This document shows positions 35,641 through 47,929 of a stretch of 64,000 nt of DNA, piece by piece. This stretch comes from Gracilariopsis chorda. Taxonomy: Eukaryota; Rhodophyta; Florideophyceae; Gracilariales; Gracilariaceae. Position 1 is the first letter of the stretch. Each line of letters starts with the position of its first letter. The stretch lies in assembly GCA_003194525.1 (NCBI GenBank), contig NBIV01000296.1, positions 1 to 64,000 on the forward strand. Direction: 5' to 3'. The position numbers and the translations under genes were made by a program. The notes under the pieces are model-generated. The model ran no database searches and was not told where the DNA came from. It saw nothing but the letters and a program-made list of their open reading frames with translations.

Positions 35641-38600
35641 ATCCTGATTAGGTGAACGTTGCCACCAGATTTCCACACAGTCTCAGTGCCACTTCAAGTA
35701 AACCATTGCCGATGGGTGCCACTGGTTGTTGTGCACACGGATACTGTGTTCGTTCCTTCTGCAACTCAGTGCTCCGCGACGCTGTAAGCGTGACATGTAC
35801 ACATGAGTACACCAGCTCTGCGATGTGCGACGCACATATGTGTGAGCCCCCCGCACGCTTTGGAGCATTTCTAAACGTCCTACCTCTTCAAGAGTTTCAC
35901 GAAAGTCTCGTTCTTCCCACTGTGCAGGGATTACAAGCACCAAAACGTGGTGTGCACCCAATCGGGGTTGTAATTCTCGTCAGGGTAACACACGTCAGGG
36001 TCAGCTGACCCCGGGCGCGGTTTGCCACTACTCCGATAAGCAACGTCTTGCGTGTTATCGCTACGTGGAAGTCCTGATTCCAGTATGCGAGCCATGGGGG
36101 CAGGCGCTGTTACAGCGGTGTCGTTCCTTTGAGGGCTTTCCGTAGTGGGGTTCCCACTTTCTTTGCGTGATGCCACGTCCATTTCTCGCACTGTGCGATA
36201 AACCATCTGTTGCTTAGAAATTATTTTCCCTGGCAACGCCGGTAAATGGACAGCGGTTGCACCTTCGTCCCCCTCCTTAGGCAGAGCCATGGAGTTGAGT
36301 AGGTTGGATGGCCGGTTGACTCGAGCAGAGTGAGTCGGAGTTTCGTGGGATTTTTACTAAAGACGGAGATCTGTTTACTGCGGTAAATCCAATAAACAAC
36401 GTTCCGAATATGGTCGAATCACTGGACACAATGGAGAAGGAACCGGGAGCCGGTCGTCTGAGTCCAGAATACCATCGGAGGTATGCCCAATATCAGGGGT
36501 TGGATGAGGCTGAGAAGAAATAGTAACGCATTCGCCTGAATTCCGTTCGTGTTGGTCATTAATGTCCATGACGACTGTGTCGTTGGCAGTAGCAACGACG
36601 TGATAGGTCCGTTTACCAGTGTAAAATGCTGATGAAGCTTTTCATATTCAGGATTATAATACTCCCAATGAAGGAAAAAAGTCATTGGTGGGAGCCTGCG
36701 GTAGTGGTTGACGGCGCGTGTCGTCGAAAGTACGCCAATACGCAACTTGAGCTTCGTCAATAGCTTTCCAGACAACCGGTATAATCTTGTTGAATCATTT
36801 TCTTCAATTGTCTCTGTTTACTGTGGTAAAGGGTACCCGGAAAAAGTCAGTTGAGTTTTGATAGCCACCGGAGATGGGATTCGCTGCAGCACCAACTCAA
36901 AAGGTGAAAGCGACGTAGCTCGATGTACGTGGATCTAGGCATACGTAACCGCATCGGTATACAGATCCTAAACATTAGAATGATCCCCAACATAGGATCG
37001 TACTGCGTTAAGCATAGTACGATTGAATCGTTCCACTTGTCCATCACCCTGCGGGTGATATGCTATGACGAAAGTATTTCGAACATCGACAATACAACAG
37101 ACGTCTTGAGAACACCTTTACTTGTACTGGGGACCAATTTATTATAGTACATCGACGGTTGGAGCGTAAAATAATACTGGGTGGGTGACAAAGACTTGTG
37201 ACACCGTTGCAGCGGTAATATGTTTAAGCGGAACGTCCATAGGAGTTTAGAAAACCGGCCGGTTATTAGCAGCAGATAGCGTTCTTCTCGGGTGTTTGAA
37301 TCAAGTCGCCGAATATATCGATGGCCCCGAACTCGAGCGGGACTCGAGCTGGGAACACTATTACCTTCTTAGATTATTTCCGTACCTTCAAATTTTTCTT
37401 CGCGCATTCCATACAAGAGCGACGAACTGCATACCGGTCAAATGCTATGGCAGGCCAATAAATATATCTGCGGAGAGATATATATAGCTTCCTACCCCCT
37501 AGGTGCGCTCCAAGTTTCACACAGTTCGAAAGGCGGAGAAACCATAGTGGGTTCCCATAAGATATGGTCGAAGAGTGGCCAGCGCCTAAAGAACGATGAG
37601 ACACTCTTTTTCCGAAACCGAGTAGTTACGTTCGTGCATGTTCAATTTCCATGACCAATATCCGATGTGGGATTGTTCACCGTCTTCGGTCACGTGAAAT
37701 AGCGCACAACCAACCTGATTTTCACTGGCATCTATATCAAATTAATAGGGTAGACTAAGACCTGGCAGAGCCAATATTGGCGCAGACCTCACGGCGTTGA
37801 TGAGTGCTGCGAAAACAGACGCTCAGGTTTGCCAAATGGTTCCAGTTCAACTGCTTGTCACTTCAGTAGAAGAGCATTGAGAAGTGTCCCAAGCACCGCG
37901 AAATTCGGGAAAAACCGACAATAAACGTTACAAAGTCCGAGGAATGATCGAAATTACATCTGAGTAGTTGGATGTTTCGCGTTCTCTAACGACTTTACTC
38001 TTACTTCGTATATCCAGAGCTGTCCGCAGCTGATTATATGTGAAAGATAAGGCACCAAAGTGGTACAGAACACGCACGTCTTGAGTTTTAGCGTAAGCAC
38101 ACGCGTGACATTCCTCGCATTGGTTATATGATCATCCAAGTTGTTCGAGAACACGATTCTATTGTCCAGATACACCGAGCAAATTGTATCTTTGAACCTG
38201 GCCAATAGAATATCTATAGCTCGTTGAAATGTAGCAGGTGCATTGGTTAACCGAAAAGGCATTCGTTTGAGACGATATTGTCCTTGCTCACCCACAAATG
38301 TGGTACTGTCGCGGTACTATTTTCGCATAGAAACTTGCCAATAACCCCAATTGCATTCAAGAGTGGTGCACACCGTACCACTCCACTACCAAGTGAGTTG
38401 ATTTAATCGTCCAGGCAAGGGATCGGGTAAACTTCTTTGACGGTAACTGTGTTAAGAGGTCGGTAGTTGATACAATACCTCCACGATGCATCGAATTTCG
38501 AAAAAAACGGATGGCGAAGCCCAGGGTGACTGAGTGGTTCGATGATGCCAGCGCGTAACTTTTTTTTTGGCTTGAAATTCTTCCTCTTCACGGGTTTTCG

Positions 38601-40421
38601 GTCCAGCCCGATACGGATGCTGTGGAATTGGCCGTGTGTTCCGTAAGAAACTAATACGCTGCTCTGTGATTCCTTTTGTTCCAAGGGAACCGTCCCACAT
38701 CCTGATTATAGTTTTTTGAGGAGGAATTCATAGAATTCGGTGTCACCATCCCATGTTAGGAATCAGCATTAATCCCATTCGTTGGTACGACCTCGTACAT
38801 CGGCTGATCAGGGGTTGTTCTAACCACGGGAATGTCCGTTCGTGCCAGTGCAGCTTCAGCGATTAATTATTTCGTCTCTTTGTAGGAACTACTCAGCACT
38901 CTGGCCCGGTCAGCTGGGGCCAGATTTTCGTAGTTAAAGATAAGCATGGGCTCCTCCCACATTCCAAGTCACATTTCGGCGCGATATGACCATGATGGTG
39001 ACATCTATGAGAGATATCCGGTGCTGCTTTATATTCTTGGCAATTTATATCCGTTTGAGAGCGCAGTTCCGGTAGAACCCATGTGAGGCCGGTAAGACGG
39101 GATCCATTTGACGCTTGAGCGAGCGGAGTGGCCTGCATCCGTCCCGAACTGGCGTAGAAAGTGGGCCCTTTTTCTGAAATCGGCACCGTTGTTGATGGCA
39201 CGTGCGTGGTCCAGAACGAATCAGAACGACTACAAACGTAACGAAAGCTGTCCATATCTGCGTTTGCGGTCTTGCCATGGAGCAAAGATAATGATTATGA
39301 AGTCTCCTCTTATAAAACAGCTCTCGTTGACTGGCGTTTCTGTTGAATCCGTGCACGGTGAATTTCTCTCTTAGCGTGGGCATAACGCACCAGTTCAATG
39401 TATGGAATCTTCCCTATATATTTACAGTGTCGCGTGACAGGCACTCGTATGGTGGGATCCAATCCATCGAGAAACATCGTAAACCCCTCCTGTGCGGAAT
39501 ACACATTATGGCAACGCTGAAACGCTTTATTCAAGCGGGTTGAATAGAGCATTTCGGTTTCACTAGACGTTTTTTTCATATAACATAGCGCGAGTATCGC
39601 CGTGTGGATGGCGTTTCCCGTACCGTATGACCTGATAAGGTAGTGAACCGCTTCCAGCCAGTACGTTACTTCTCCTCCCAATGCTTGCAAGATTCCCAAA
39701 ACCGAGTTCGACTTATCTTCAGCCATACTGGTTAGGAAATATGGTAACGCGAGATACGCTTGGGATTCACTCATCCAGGGTATGTCACCCTTCTGAACGA
39801 ACATGGCGAGGACGTCAAGCACCAGACTGGGATCTTTTCCTGAAGACCGACTCGATTGAAGAGTAAGTTACATGAGTTTGACACAGTAATTTACCTTGTC
39901 TGTACCTCGTGCAGACCGAGTAGACGAGGAACCATCCAATCGATAATAGCTATACGATAACAATTTCCGGTAAAGCAGATTCGTAGGCTTTAACTCCTTG
40001 AGTCCCAGGTGACGTCAACCTTCCTCGCGAGAGCGAATGAATCCGTGACTAGTGTAACTCGCCTTATAATTTGTTGCACAGTACTTCCTGCGTTCGTTAT
40101 CGGAATCCGATAACTTCGAAGATGAATCCGCTGAGCGGTGATTAGAATCAGAATATGACAAACTCGAATCAAGGTATTGACCATTCTTTTAGGGTTTACG
40201 AGCCTGTCTTTTGTACAAGCGGCCAATTGAAATGATAGACATGACGTCATTTTCCCCCTCCACGGGAAGTTCTGTATCCATACGGATTGTCGCTTCCATC
40301 GTATCCAGACGAACGTGCACACGTTTCAAGGCCATCTGAACGTCATTGACAAAATTCTTGTAGTCCTCGAAAAAGGTACCTGGAGCACTCAGGCTTTCCA
40401 AAATGGAGTTCAAATCTCGAC

Positions 40422-41217
40422 TGAAGTGCAATGCTCTCAGAGAGGGATTCTTGGTACTTGGTTGATTTCCCAAATGTTTCGCTAATGTAGTCATTGCATG
40501 AACTACGACCACTAATAGTGGATTGGACACGTGGGACACGGAAGACTCAATTGGCGGTTGGCCACAGTAGTGGGCATGAACCACCAAAGTAGAGTAATTT
40601 AGTTAATTCTATTTATTATTTTTACACCCATTTCTGGGATGGTTAGTACTTAATGCGCCGGCGGATTGCCATCGCACCAGTAAACCATCCCCAGCAAGGG
40701 ACCCCAACCTGGGGAATTGGCTCTAGACCTCACCGCCTTCGTGAGTTCTCTTCTCCTCTTTGGAGGGAAGCACCGTCGCATACGGGACGTCTGACCCCCT
40801 TGCCTATCTAAAGGACCCGAGTATTCGGATTGTTATTCCAGCTTTCTTGATGTTCGCCTTGTATAAGGTTTATTTACCGGCACTGCCGTTAGTCTTCGTC
40901 ACGACACTCGTGACTCAGCTCCCCCATATTTTCCCCTTTACAGGGTGGCTTTCCAGCTACCTACGGCTCTTGTTCGCGCGTGCCACTAACGTGGAAACCT
41001 CAAATCTCTATAGGACGACCACCCCCATACATCGCTCCTGCGGATACCCAATTCTTGCCTCAGCCTCCCTGCACAGGTCGCGACGGGTGGCCTCGGCCTT
41101 ACAACCCGACATAGTCGTGCCACTCCTAGTAGGGCTCTACCCAACTGGGCTCACCTCTAACGAGGAAAGATCCCGAACGTCTTTCGGTGCGCTCCCGCTT
41201 CCGGGCATTGCACTACA
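40422..41217 (+). repeat. Solo LTR, family A, nested inside RT4 gag
   Basis: It runs from TGAAGTGCAATG to GCATTGCACTACA (796 bp) and aligns with the RT3 LTR along its length, but with many differences. It has no internal element sequence beside it. Flanks TCGAC (40417-40421) and TCGAA (41218-41222) agree at 4 of 5 bases, as expected for an old target duplication. RT4 gag-like sequence continues on both sides, so it entered after RT4 and later lost its body by LTR-LTR recombination. Confidence 0.85.
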
Positions 41218-41769
41218 TCGAATTAGGAGTCGGAAATCTTTTGAGATATCCCGAACTTAGGCAATTTCAAACTTTGGACAAAGTTCGTTTACCTCTTCGA
41301 GGAAAGACACATGAGCCACCTGAGAGATGTAAATCATCGACTTTAGTCGAGCAAACTCAGCTAGATCCATACAAGGGTAAGCTGCAGACGGCATCTCCAC
41401 AACTGCGGGTGGTACCGCCTTGGTTATACCCTGTGGAGCAGAGAAAACGAAGGGAGTTCTTTGGGCATTCCGACCAAATTCATTCTTGTCCAAACGTTTC
41501 GGAACAGATGTCCGCGTGCGCGGTGCATTCTGTGGGGGTATACCAACAGCATTAGTAGAACCAGTCCGAGGATTGGAAGCCGGCGGCGGCATACTGAATG
41601 ACAGTCAGAAGAGTGTTTAGAACCTCAACGAACTCGAATCTGATGTTTCCAAAGAACTGGAGAACAAGAAAATCTTCACATATTCTTCCAAAGAACTATA
41701 AAAGCACAGAGCTGAACAAAACGATCAATAATATTGTATAATATTTTACGTAAACCAATTGTAGGTCAG

Positions 41770-41787
41770 AACAATACGTTGGGACCA
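41770..41787 (-). promoter_or_regulatory. RT4 primer-binding-site candidate
   Basis: On the minus strand, TGGTCCCAACGTATTG lies five bases inside the LTR end TTGCCGACA. It shares TGGTCCCAA with the RT5 site, so both elements probably use the same tRNA primer. Confidence 0.55.
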
Positions 41788-41792
41788 ATATT

Positions 41793-42407
41793 TGTCGGCA
41801 AGAGATCCTCTCAAGGTTTTTTCGGCCTTGTTGTTTTGCGAGGTAGGCGCAGTGACAGAGCCCTGCATACCAAACGGTGTCCGGTTATAAAATCGAGGTG
41901 ACTTCCTGCTAGAGCGACGGAGATGTCACTGAGAGTCGGCTTATGAGATGGTCACCTTAGTTTATAGGTTGCTGTAAGCATCGTTCGGGTCCACGGAGAA
42001 TCCATAGAGAAAATGGAAACAAATTGGTGAAGAAGGAAGAGAAAAGGTATAAATCGGTGGGTCGTGCGAAAAGCCAAATGAGACACTGCGGTTGGGGTGG
42101 TGCTTACTCATACCGAAGGGCAAAACTCAATACCAAGTGAAAAGAATTTCTGTTACCACAATAGAAAGTAACGAATACGGTAGGAAAAGTGAACAATGGG
42201 CGAATCCATGGGATAACAAAGATCAGTGGTACTGTGTGATACTGTGCGGATAAGTATAACGAAACTGAACGCAGTGAAACCCCAGAAGGAGTTGGTCACT
42301 TCTTGGAAGCGATGAAATCAGATCCCAGTCGCAGTTTATTTCTACTTCAAGGTAAAACGGCAGGGCTGTCTTCCCTAAAGTAGTATGGGTCATAATAAGA
42401 TTAAAAA
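41793..42407 (-). repeat. LTR family B, incomplete 5' LTR of RT4
   Basis: It matches 22012 to about 22640 in the same orientation (GGTCCACGGA, GGGTCGTGCG and ACAATAGAAAGTA blocks). The outer U3 part is missing: similarity stops near 42405, where the THO2-like fragment begins. Confidence 0.75.
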
Positions 42408-42431
42408 TGGTACATGGACGCTTTTGAATAG

Positions 42432-42866
42432 CCTGTCCTCGACCTCCATACCATCTTTCGTATCTTGGACAACGCAATCGCCTCACCCACTCCGCCTTCC
42501 ACCTCCAAGAAAACTTCAGTCACAAAAGCCGTTCACACCTATGCCACGGACCTCGCAAACGCACTTTCTCTCTTCATAAAGCTTCTGAATGCCGCCTCGA
42601 CAAACCCCTCCCCCAACACCACACTCCCGCGTTTCCGCTCCCTCATCGACGCCCTGTTATCGTCAGGAACTCTATCCAACGACTTGTTACTAAACGACTT
42701 GTACCACGACGCGCTTGACACCCTGCAGCCCAACGTCAATGACGTAGCCGAGCTAAAACGCATACTTATAGAAATGTGGTTTTTCCGGACCGGTTTCAAT
42801 CTGTTCCGCGAAGAGTCCGAGGGTTATTCAAAGATGACGTACCTTCTTTATGACTGTATCAAATGA
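42432..42866 (+). pseudogene. THO2: Truncated THO complex subunit 2 (THO2/THOC2)-like N-terminal fragment
   Basis: The open frame of about 145 codons ends FFRTGFNLFREESEGYSK. From memory of the family, this matches the conserved THOC2 N-terminal block FYKQQKFNLLREENEGYAK, with the same FNLxREExEGYxK core. THO2 is the large scaffold of the nuclear THO/TREX complex, which couples transcription to mRNA export, and is usually over 1000 residues. Here the frame has no ATG near its start, is preceded by an in-frame TAG at 42429, begins about 25 bases after the RT4 LTR remnant ends, and stops with TGA after LLYDCIK. No further THO2 sequence was recognised downstream. It is most likely an orphan fragment cut by retroelement insertion and deletion. 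A transcribed exon with unseen partners is less likely. Confidence 0.6.
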
Positions 42867-45800
42867 CCGCATCACATGTCGATTCACCGCACAGTTCAGA
42901 AATGCATGTAAGAATTTCCCGCTTCAATCTAACTTAGCAGAGTTACCAAACTCGTAATCAGTGCCGCTGCAGAATACATGGAACCGGAGTTATCTAATAG
43001 TGCTTCTATGTCTATCCAACATCGAGTACCCACTCATCTTATGTCTGCTTTGTGCGTCTCTTTCAAATAATATTTCGAATGTCATGGGTGCCATGATTTA
43101 GTTGTAGTTGTCCGTCATTAGAATAGAATGTTCAGTCATATGAACAAAAAGCTCTGACGTAGTTGTTTCCTTGTCGTGGTTTTCACTATCTGCAACGTCT
43201 CCAGAATTGCACTTTGCACTTTTATATCAAAGCAGGGTCGAATCGGATTTACATATCTTCCAGGTTTTTTGAACACCATGATCGGTTGCAATACGTCGCT
43301 TTCTATCAGTGCTTTGTCTCCAAATCATGAAGTGTTTGGAAGAACTTGATGATCCACCAGCTGCACATGCTACCTCAATGGCTCCATTGCATAAATTTCG
43401 TCACCGTGTTGAAAGGGTTTATTTCATTGCTGATGCATAACCTGAATATTGTTGTCGGGATTGCGCTCATTTGAAAAGAAACCAGTTATAATGAATAGAA
43501 GAAATGGATTCGAAAGTGATTTGAAGCTCCCATTTATGGTTGCTTTGCCGTGCTTTTCAACTCTCATTCTTTTTGCCTTAATCATCTTCACATTGACTTT
43601 TGCGACCTCTTAAGAAGACTGTTACTCCACAGCTTCATTAGAATTCTGTTTTCTAGCAGCTTACTTTCTTCCCAGTTCTATTTTATCTATCTTTCGGTTC
43701 ACCAAGTTTGCCTCGAATGCTTCATGAGCGGCCCATATATGTTTCGTCACGTTTACGTATTACAACTGCCAGCCACGTCCGTCATAGTCCCTGTCGGCTC
43801 TGTCTGAAATTCGAGTCTTCTGTTGGAAAAGTGATTCTTCATTTTCTGAAGACTAAGTCGACAATAGTACTGGTGGAATAGGCTAGAAGCCTCTGCCACC
43901 CTGATGAACGTCATGAGCCGTTTAGAGTACGTCTTTCAAATGTAGGGTAGAACAGACATCCTCTCTGCTTCATCGAGGATTGCAGCGTTGTAAATGGTGA
44001 TCAAAAGCTCCAGATGTTCTTCAACGTACAAGTTTGCATGAATTGAAAGCTTGCTTGGGGGCCCAGAATATCCCTTTTCATGAATATGACACGCGAAGGC
44101 TGAAGGACCAGTAAAACTTGAACAAGAATAGTACCGGATAATGGAGAAGGTGGAGACGCGAGTGGTGAGTTCAAAGCGTAGGAAAGAGTTAAGAGCATTC
44201 AATGAGCATATCGAAAGACCAAGGAGTTCTCGAAATGAAAACCCCCGATGAAAACTTGGAAATCACAAAACCCTTTTCGCATCGTACTAAAAAAGCTAGC
44301 TACTTTGGCTTTGCTCACTGCATCATCATTTATACATGATTCATGAAACGTGCATCACTTGACCGATTTGTTGCACTGCTGTAAAAAGAGTGTTGTAGTC
44401 AAATGAAAACGGCAAAAATAGCGCATCACATCCTGAAAATCGTCAAGCGGATATGTTATGCCTTTATTAACACTTTATCGGTGCTTAAAAGCCATACATT
44501 GCCCTTCTTTTCCTGAAAAAAGAGTTAGCCGTGTCAAAGCTCTTTCTAGAAGCAAATTTTGCACTTTAAAGATTCCAGTTGGAGTGCAATATTCATGGCT
44601 CTGAAACTCCTTTTTAATTCTCGCAAAATCCCATGTATCCTCCACATGAACACCACTAGCAAAAGAAATGCCTTTTGTTTATGTTTGGGATGTCGCGCGG
44701 TTTGCAAATGGAGTGTGGCCGCTTTCAAAGGATTGCAATCAGAGTGTAAATTGAATGCCAAGTTTATGGCCAGCACTCTATCTCTGTACCATTCGTGCTG
44801 TTTGGAACTTCTATTTGGAAACCTTGAATCTAGGCCAGAACTAGAAATTCCAATACCTTTGGGTGGCCTTCTATTAGCCTCCGTGCGTGATCCAAAACTG
44901 CCATACATGCTCCAAGTGCACTCCTGTGATTCCAAAAATTCTTCTAGAGACAAAGAAACCGTCTAGCAGCTATGAAAGTAGCAAGAAAGTCTCAAACCAC
45001 GACTGTCAAGAGTAATCCCGGCTGCAAGAGAATTGAAAGATGAGATTTCCATTCAAAGCAGAGAGGAAACGTTTTGAATCCTGACAAGTATAAAACACTG
45101 TTATGATGCGCATCATAGTCAGAAACTCTTACCATTCCAAAACTTTTGAGGAGAGCACCCAAGCGGCACAGGCAGCCAAATCCGGCTGCTCATTGCCGTC
45201 CTTTGAAGATTGTACAGCTGAAATTGAAATCGTGCAAAAAATATTGGTTCCGATATGGCTCCACTCGGTAGCATTATTGATGCAGAATATGATATGATTG
45301 TTCAACTCTCCAGTACTTCTGTAGCAGTATCTCCAGAACATCACAAACATACTCAGATTGAAGTCAAGGACGTCCATCAGCAGCAGGAAGGCCTCGGAAA
45401 GAAAGAAGTAAATGTTCAATCAGATGATATACAACCTGGTGTACTGATGAGTGAAGAAGCTAGCTTCGAGATCGATGAAATCGAAACCAGCGTCAACGAG
45501 CCAAACTTTGAGGCAATATCCGACGCATCAAATAGGCAAAGGACCCATTCAACTTTTCAACATTTTATAAAGGACCACGGCTTTGTAGTACAATTGGTCA
45601 TCAAACATGGCCAGCTTAGAACAGAGATGATGAGCAATGGGTTATTGGAACGAGACACCAAATGTAAATCTTGGGTTAGAGTGAGGAAATAGTTCTTTTG
45701 GAAGTCTCCACTTCCAATCCACCTGTTTCTTTACTGTTTGAAGCGTCATAGTTCCTTAATACCTGAATATCTCAAGACTTACAAATCATACAATCATCAG

Positions 45801-46120
45801 AGCTGTAGCTCAATACAGGATCCAATATCTATTCTCGGATGCATATCTGGAAAAAGATGCCGTCGAGCAATTCTAAGGGGCCCATCTAAAAGTCTTTACC
45901 TCTATTGATAGTATTGGAAACAACTGAAACGCTGCTTTCCTCGGAAAGGATGCAACAAACATGTATTCAAAGACCACTTTGACTAAGTGCTTGGATGCTC
46001 CCGATGTAAACGCTTCAAAGTAGATGTTATCCCATCTGCAACCATAATAACTCATGCCTTAGCTAGCCGCCACGAAATCAATTGATACAACACAACACCA
46101 AAGACATCTGAGAGAGCATA
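42867..46120. other. Long interval without recognised genes
   Basis: The interval is AT-leaning. Open stretches of 60-145 codons occur on both strands (for example 44546-44966 on both strands and 45255-45692 on the plus strand), but none shows a family signature. The 45255-45692 stretch is acidic and ends in a region that could be a remote FAR1-like module (FIKDHGFVVQ, Cys near the end), which would hint at another MULE scrap; this is weak. No tRNA or rRNA was seen. Confidence 0.4.
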
Positions 46121-46175
46121 AGTATTTATGGCGAGGGCACTGCCCAAAAGAGTTCCAGCCTGCTGCATAGAAACG

Positions 46176-46182
46176 TATAAAA
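46176..46182 (+). promoter_or_regulatory. TATA-like box of unknown paralogue A
   Basis: TATAAAA within CGTATAAAACGA. The same GTATAAAACGA, followed by a similar CATCGAA-TCGC stretch, precedes paralogue B at 54923, so the motif is part of the duplicated unit. Confidence 0.45.
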
Positions 46183-46345
46183 CGAAGCATTCTCATCGAA
46201 GTCGCAGTGGATCTGAACCCATCCTCCCGCCCAACACCGAGGTTACTAAAAGGCAGCATTATGATTACAATAGCGACTCGGTCTGGCGTGATGGTCGAAC
46301 CCGTGCTCGCACCCGATCTCATGTATCGCCGCAGCCAGTCCGTAA

Positions 46346-46690
46346 TCGTCGCAAAGCGAGACAGCTAGCTCCCCCAACGGCGAAAAGGTCCTGTGTGAAC
46401 TCATCGGATATATTTCATTTCGGGAATGCCTTACGGAGGGCAATGTAGAGACGGGGGGAGAGCTGGAGGATCGGGCCTATTACATGCCGCTTTCACTCAA
46501 CACAGCACTCAGGGATGGTGGGCGCAAGGGTAATCAGGAGAATAGGTAGTATTGGTCGTGGACGCGGTGGATGTGGGGGAACAGGGGTAAAAAACGGGGT
46601 AGAGAATATACCGTGGCGGAAGATCGGGCGGTGATGAAACACCGCATGTGGTACGTGGACAGCGAATAGGTTCCAAACCTAACTCTTGAA
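46346..46690 (+). pseudogene. Unknown protein family, decayed paralogue A
   Basis: In one frame this reads EKVLCELIGYISFREC, TEGNVETGGEL, AYYMPLSLNTALRDG, YWSWTRWMWGNR and KKRGREYTVAEDRAV. The same order recurs in paralogue B (55078-55586) as EKEILCEFMPYLNFEEC, TEGTVPTGAEL, AYYMPLTLVTARRE, YDWLWTRLMWGDR and TKRSREYSVADKW. An in-frame TAG lies between the AYYMPL and WTR blocks, and the frame ends after YVDSE. I do not recognise the family. The two Trp-rich blocks and the basic KKR run could suggest a nucleic-acid or membrane-surface role, but no function can be given. Confidence 0.55.
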
Positions 46691-47929
46691 ACTCGAAGGG
46701 ACGACATTCCAGACGGGATTCAGCTGAGGAGAGCAGGCCGCGAGCTTGAAGAGAACTTGACCGAGTTCTTCTCACGAGATTGGCCTCGTCTGGTACCGTT
46801 TACTCGAACTTGAAGAGAGCGGAACAACATCGGATTTGTTGTGCCCACTCGACACGTGGCCACAAAGCCAGCTTTTAACTCAAGGTTGCCCTAAATGAAG
46901 GTAAGAGCATTTCCAAACCCATCCAGCGATGTGCCATGCCACACTCTCCACTTTCTACTCTCCGCATTCTCTGGACACAGCTCGGTGTGGTGCCCCTATC
47001 ATTTATCGTTTAGCAAAGTAGAGCCGAAGAACACACAAATTGAAAAGCATCCGAGACGTGAATGATGCGTCTGCAGGCTGTTGTATTGCAAATGATTCAG
47101 CCAAGTAGTTATCACGAAACACACCGGGCACATTGCAGGATGAACGATTCGCTAAGCTCCTTTCGAAATAAATTTTCTAGCAGATAGTGCGAGAAAGAGA
47201 AACTCTTTTAAGACGGTTGGGAAGAAGGGGGAGGGTTTGGGTTCTTGCTATTTAGACGAGGACGGCTGGCGGGCAGGTACGAGGCGAATTTGTGATAGTA
47301 GCAAAACGTGCGTGCACACGGCTGAATAGCCATGAACGAACGATGGCGTTTGTTTGGCCTTCTTTGTGTGCTGTCCTTGCCGAAGTTGGTGACTGTCAAG
47401 TACATGAAAACTCTCGTGGACGTTACACCTAAGTCCATAACCGGTTAACGATATCACGGTGAGTCTACGACGGACGGCGGAGCTGGATGACTCCCACCCA
47501 CTTCTCCCATGTAAAGCGTAAACCGAAATGTTCGAAGCAATGGTAAACCACAAGTCAGCTCCTGCATGTAGCACTTAGCTTCCTGGCTAAACAGTATCAC
47601 CAGAATATTGTCGGTTGTTCACGAAACGCTTCGGTATAGCACGCGGTGCTGAATTCTCTTTCTCCATCTCCGATCAGTAGGACAATCGGATTCCAATACA
47701 ATGGAGAGCATCGGGAGCGCAGCGCGTCGCCGATGTTCTCATTTTACATGGCTCCGGTTCTCCTGCCGCAATGACGACGTCTTCCGAGAAATTGCTGAAT
47801 ACATGAAATACGATTAGAGTCACAAAAAAGGCAAAAAGCCGACCATGGGATATGCTGGAACACTATTCTTAGTGCACACCACTCTCATTCAATGTCACGG
47901 TGATCAGATATAGCAAAATATCGATAACA
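46691..47929. other. Gap without recognised genes
   Basis: Only short open stretches are present, none with a family signature. The minus strand at 47574-47208 has a 108-codon open stretch of no recognised kind. Confidence 0.4.

Larger units (their letters stand above)
35650..42407 (-). mobile_element. RT4: old minus-strand chromovirus related to RT3
   Basis: This fossil reads right to left: family B 5' LTR (41793-42407), primer site, gag N-terminal region (41590-41260, continuing about 40430-39310 beyond a nested LTR), protease zone, reverse transcriptase (about 38700-37950; FRLTNAPATFQRAIDILLARF and VYLDNRIVFS blocks), integrase (about 37600-36850; ECAKKNLKVRK block) and Pro-rich linker (about 36290-35930). 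It is heavily broken, with more than ten breaks, and old. The 3' LTR was not found. A solo family A LTR was inserted in its gag in the opposite direction. Confidence 0.85.

Noticed and set aside
35652-36008. Plus-strand Cys-rich open frame of 118 codons
   Set aside because: It overlaps the minus-strand RT4 linker remnant and has no domain.
44546-44966. Open frames of 135 codons on both strands over the same bases
   Set aside because: Neither has a family signature. Mutual overlap on both strands suggests chance, so no gene is called.
45255-45692. Possible FAR1-like module suggesting a second MULE
   Set aside because: Only a weak hydrophobic/charged pattern and a late Cys are present, with no HxH pair and no transposase blocks nearby.
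46128-46448. 106-codon open frame beginning with ATG and sharing an SPQ/SCVNS stretch with 54770-55234
   Set aside because: The similarity is a by-product of the duplicated DNA. The conserved protein blocks of the paralogue pair lie in another frame, which was used instead.
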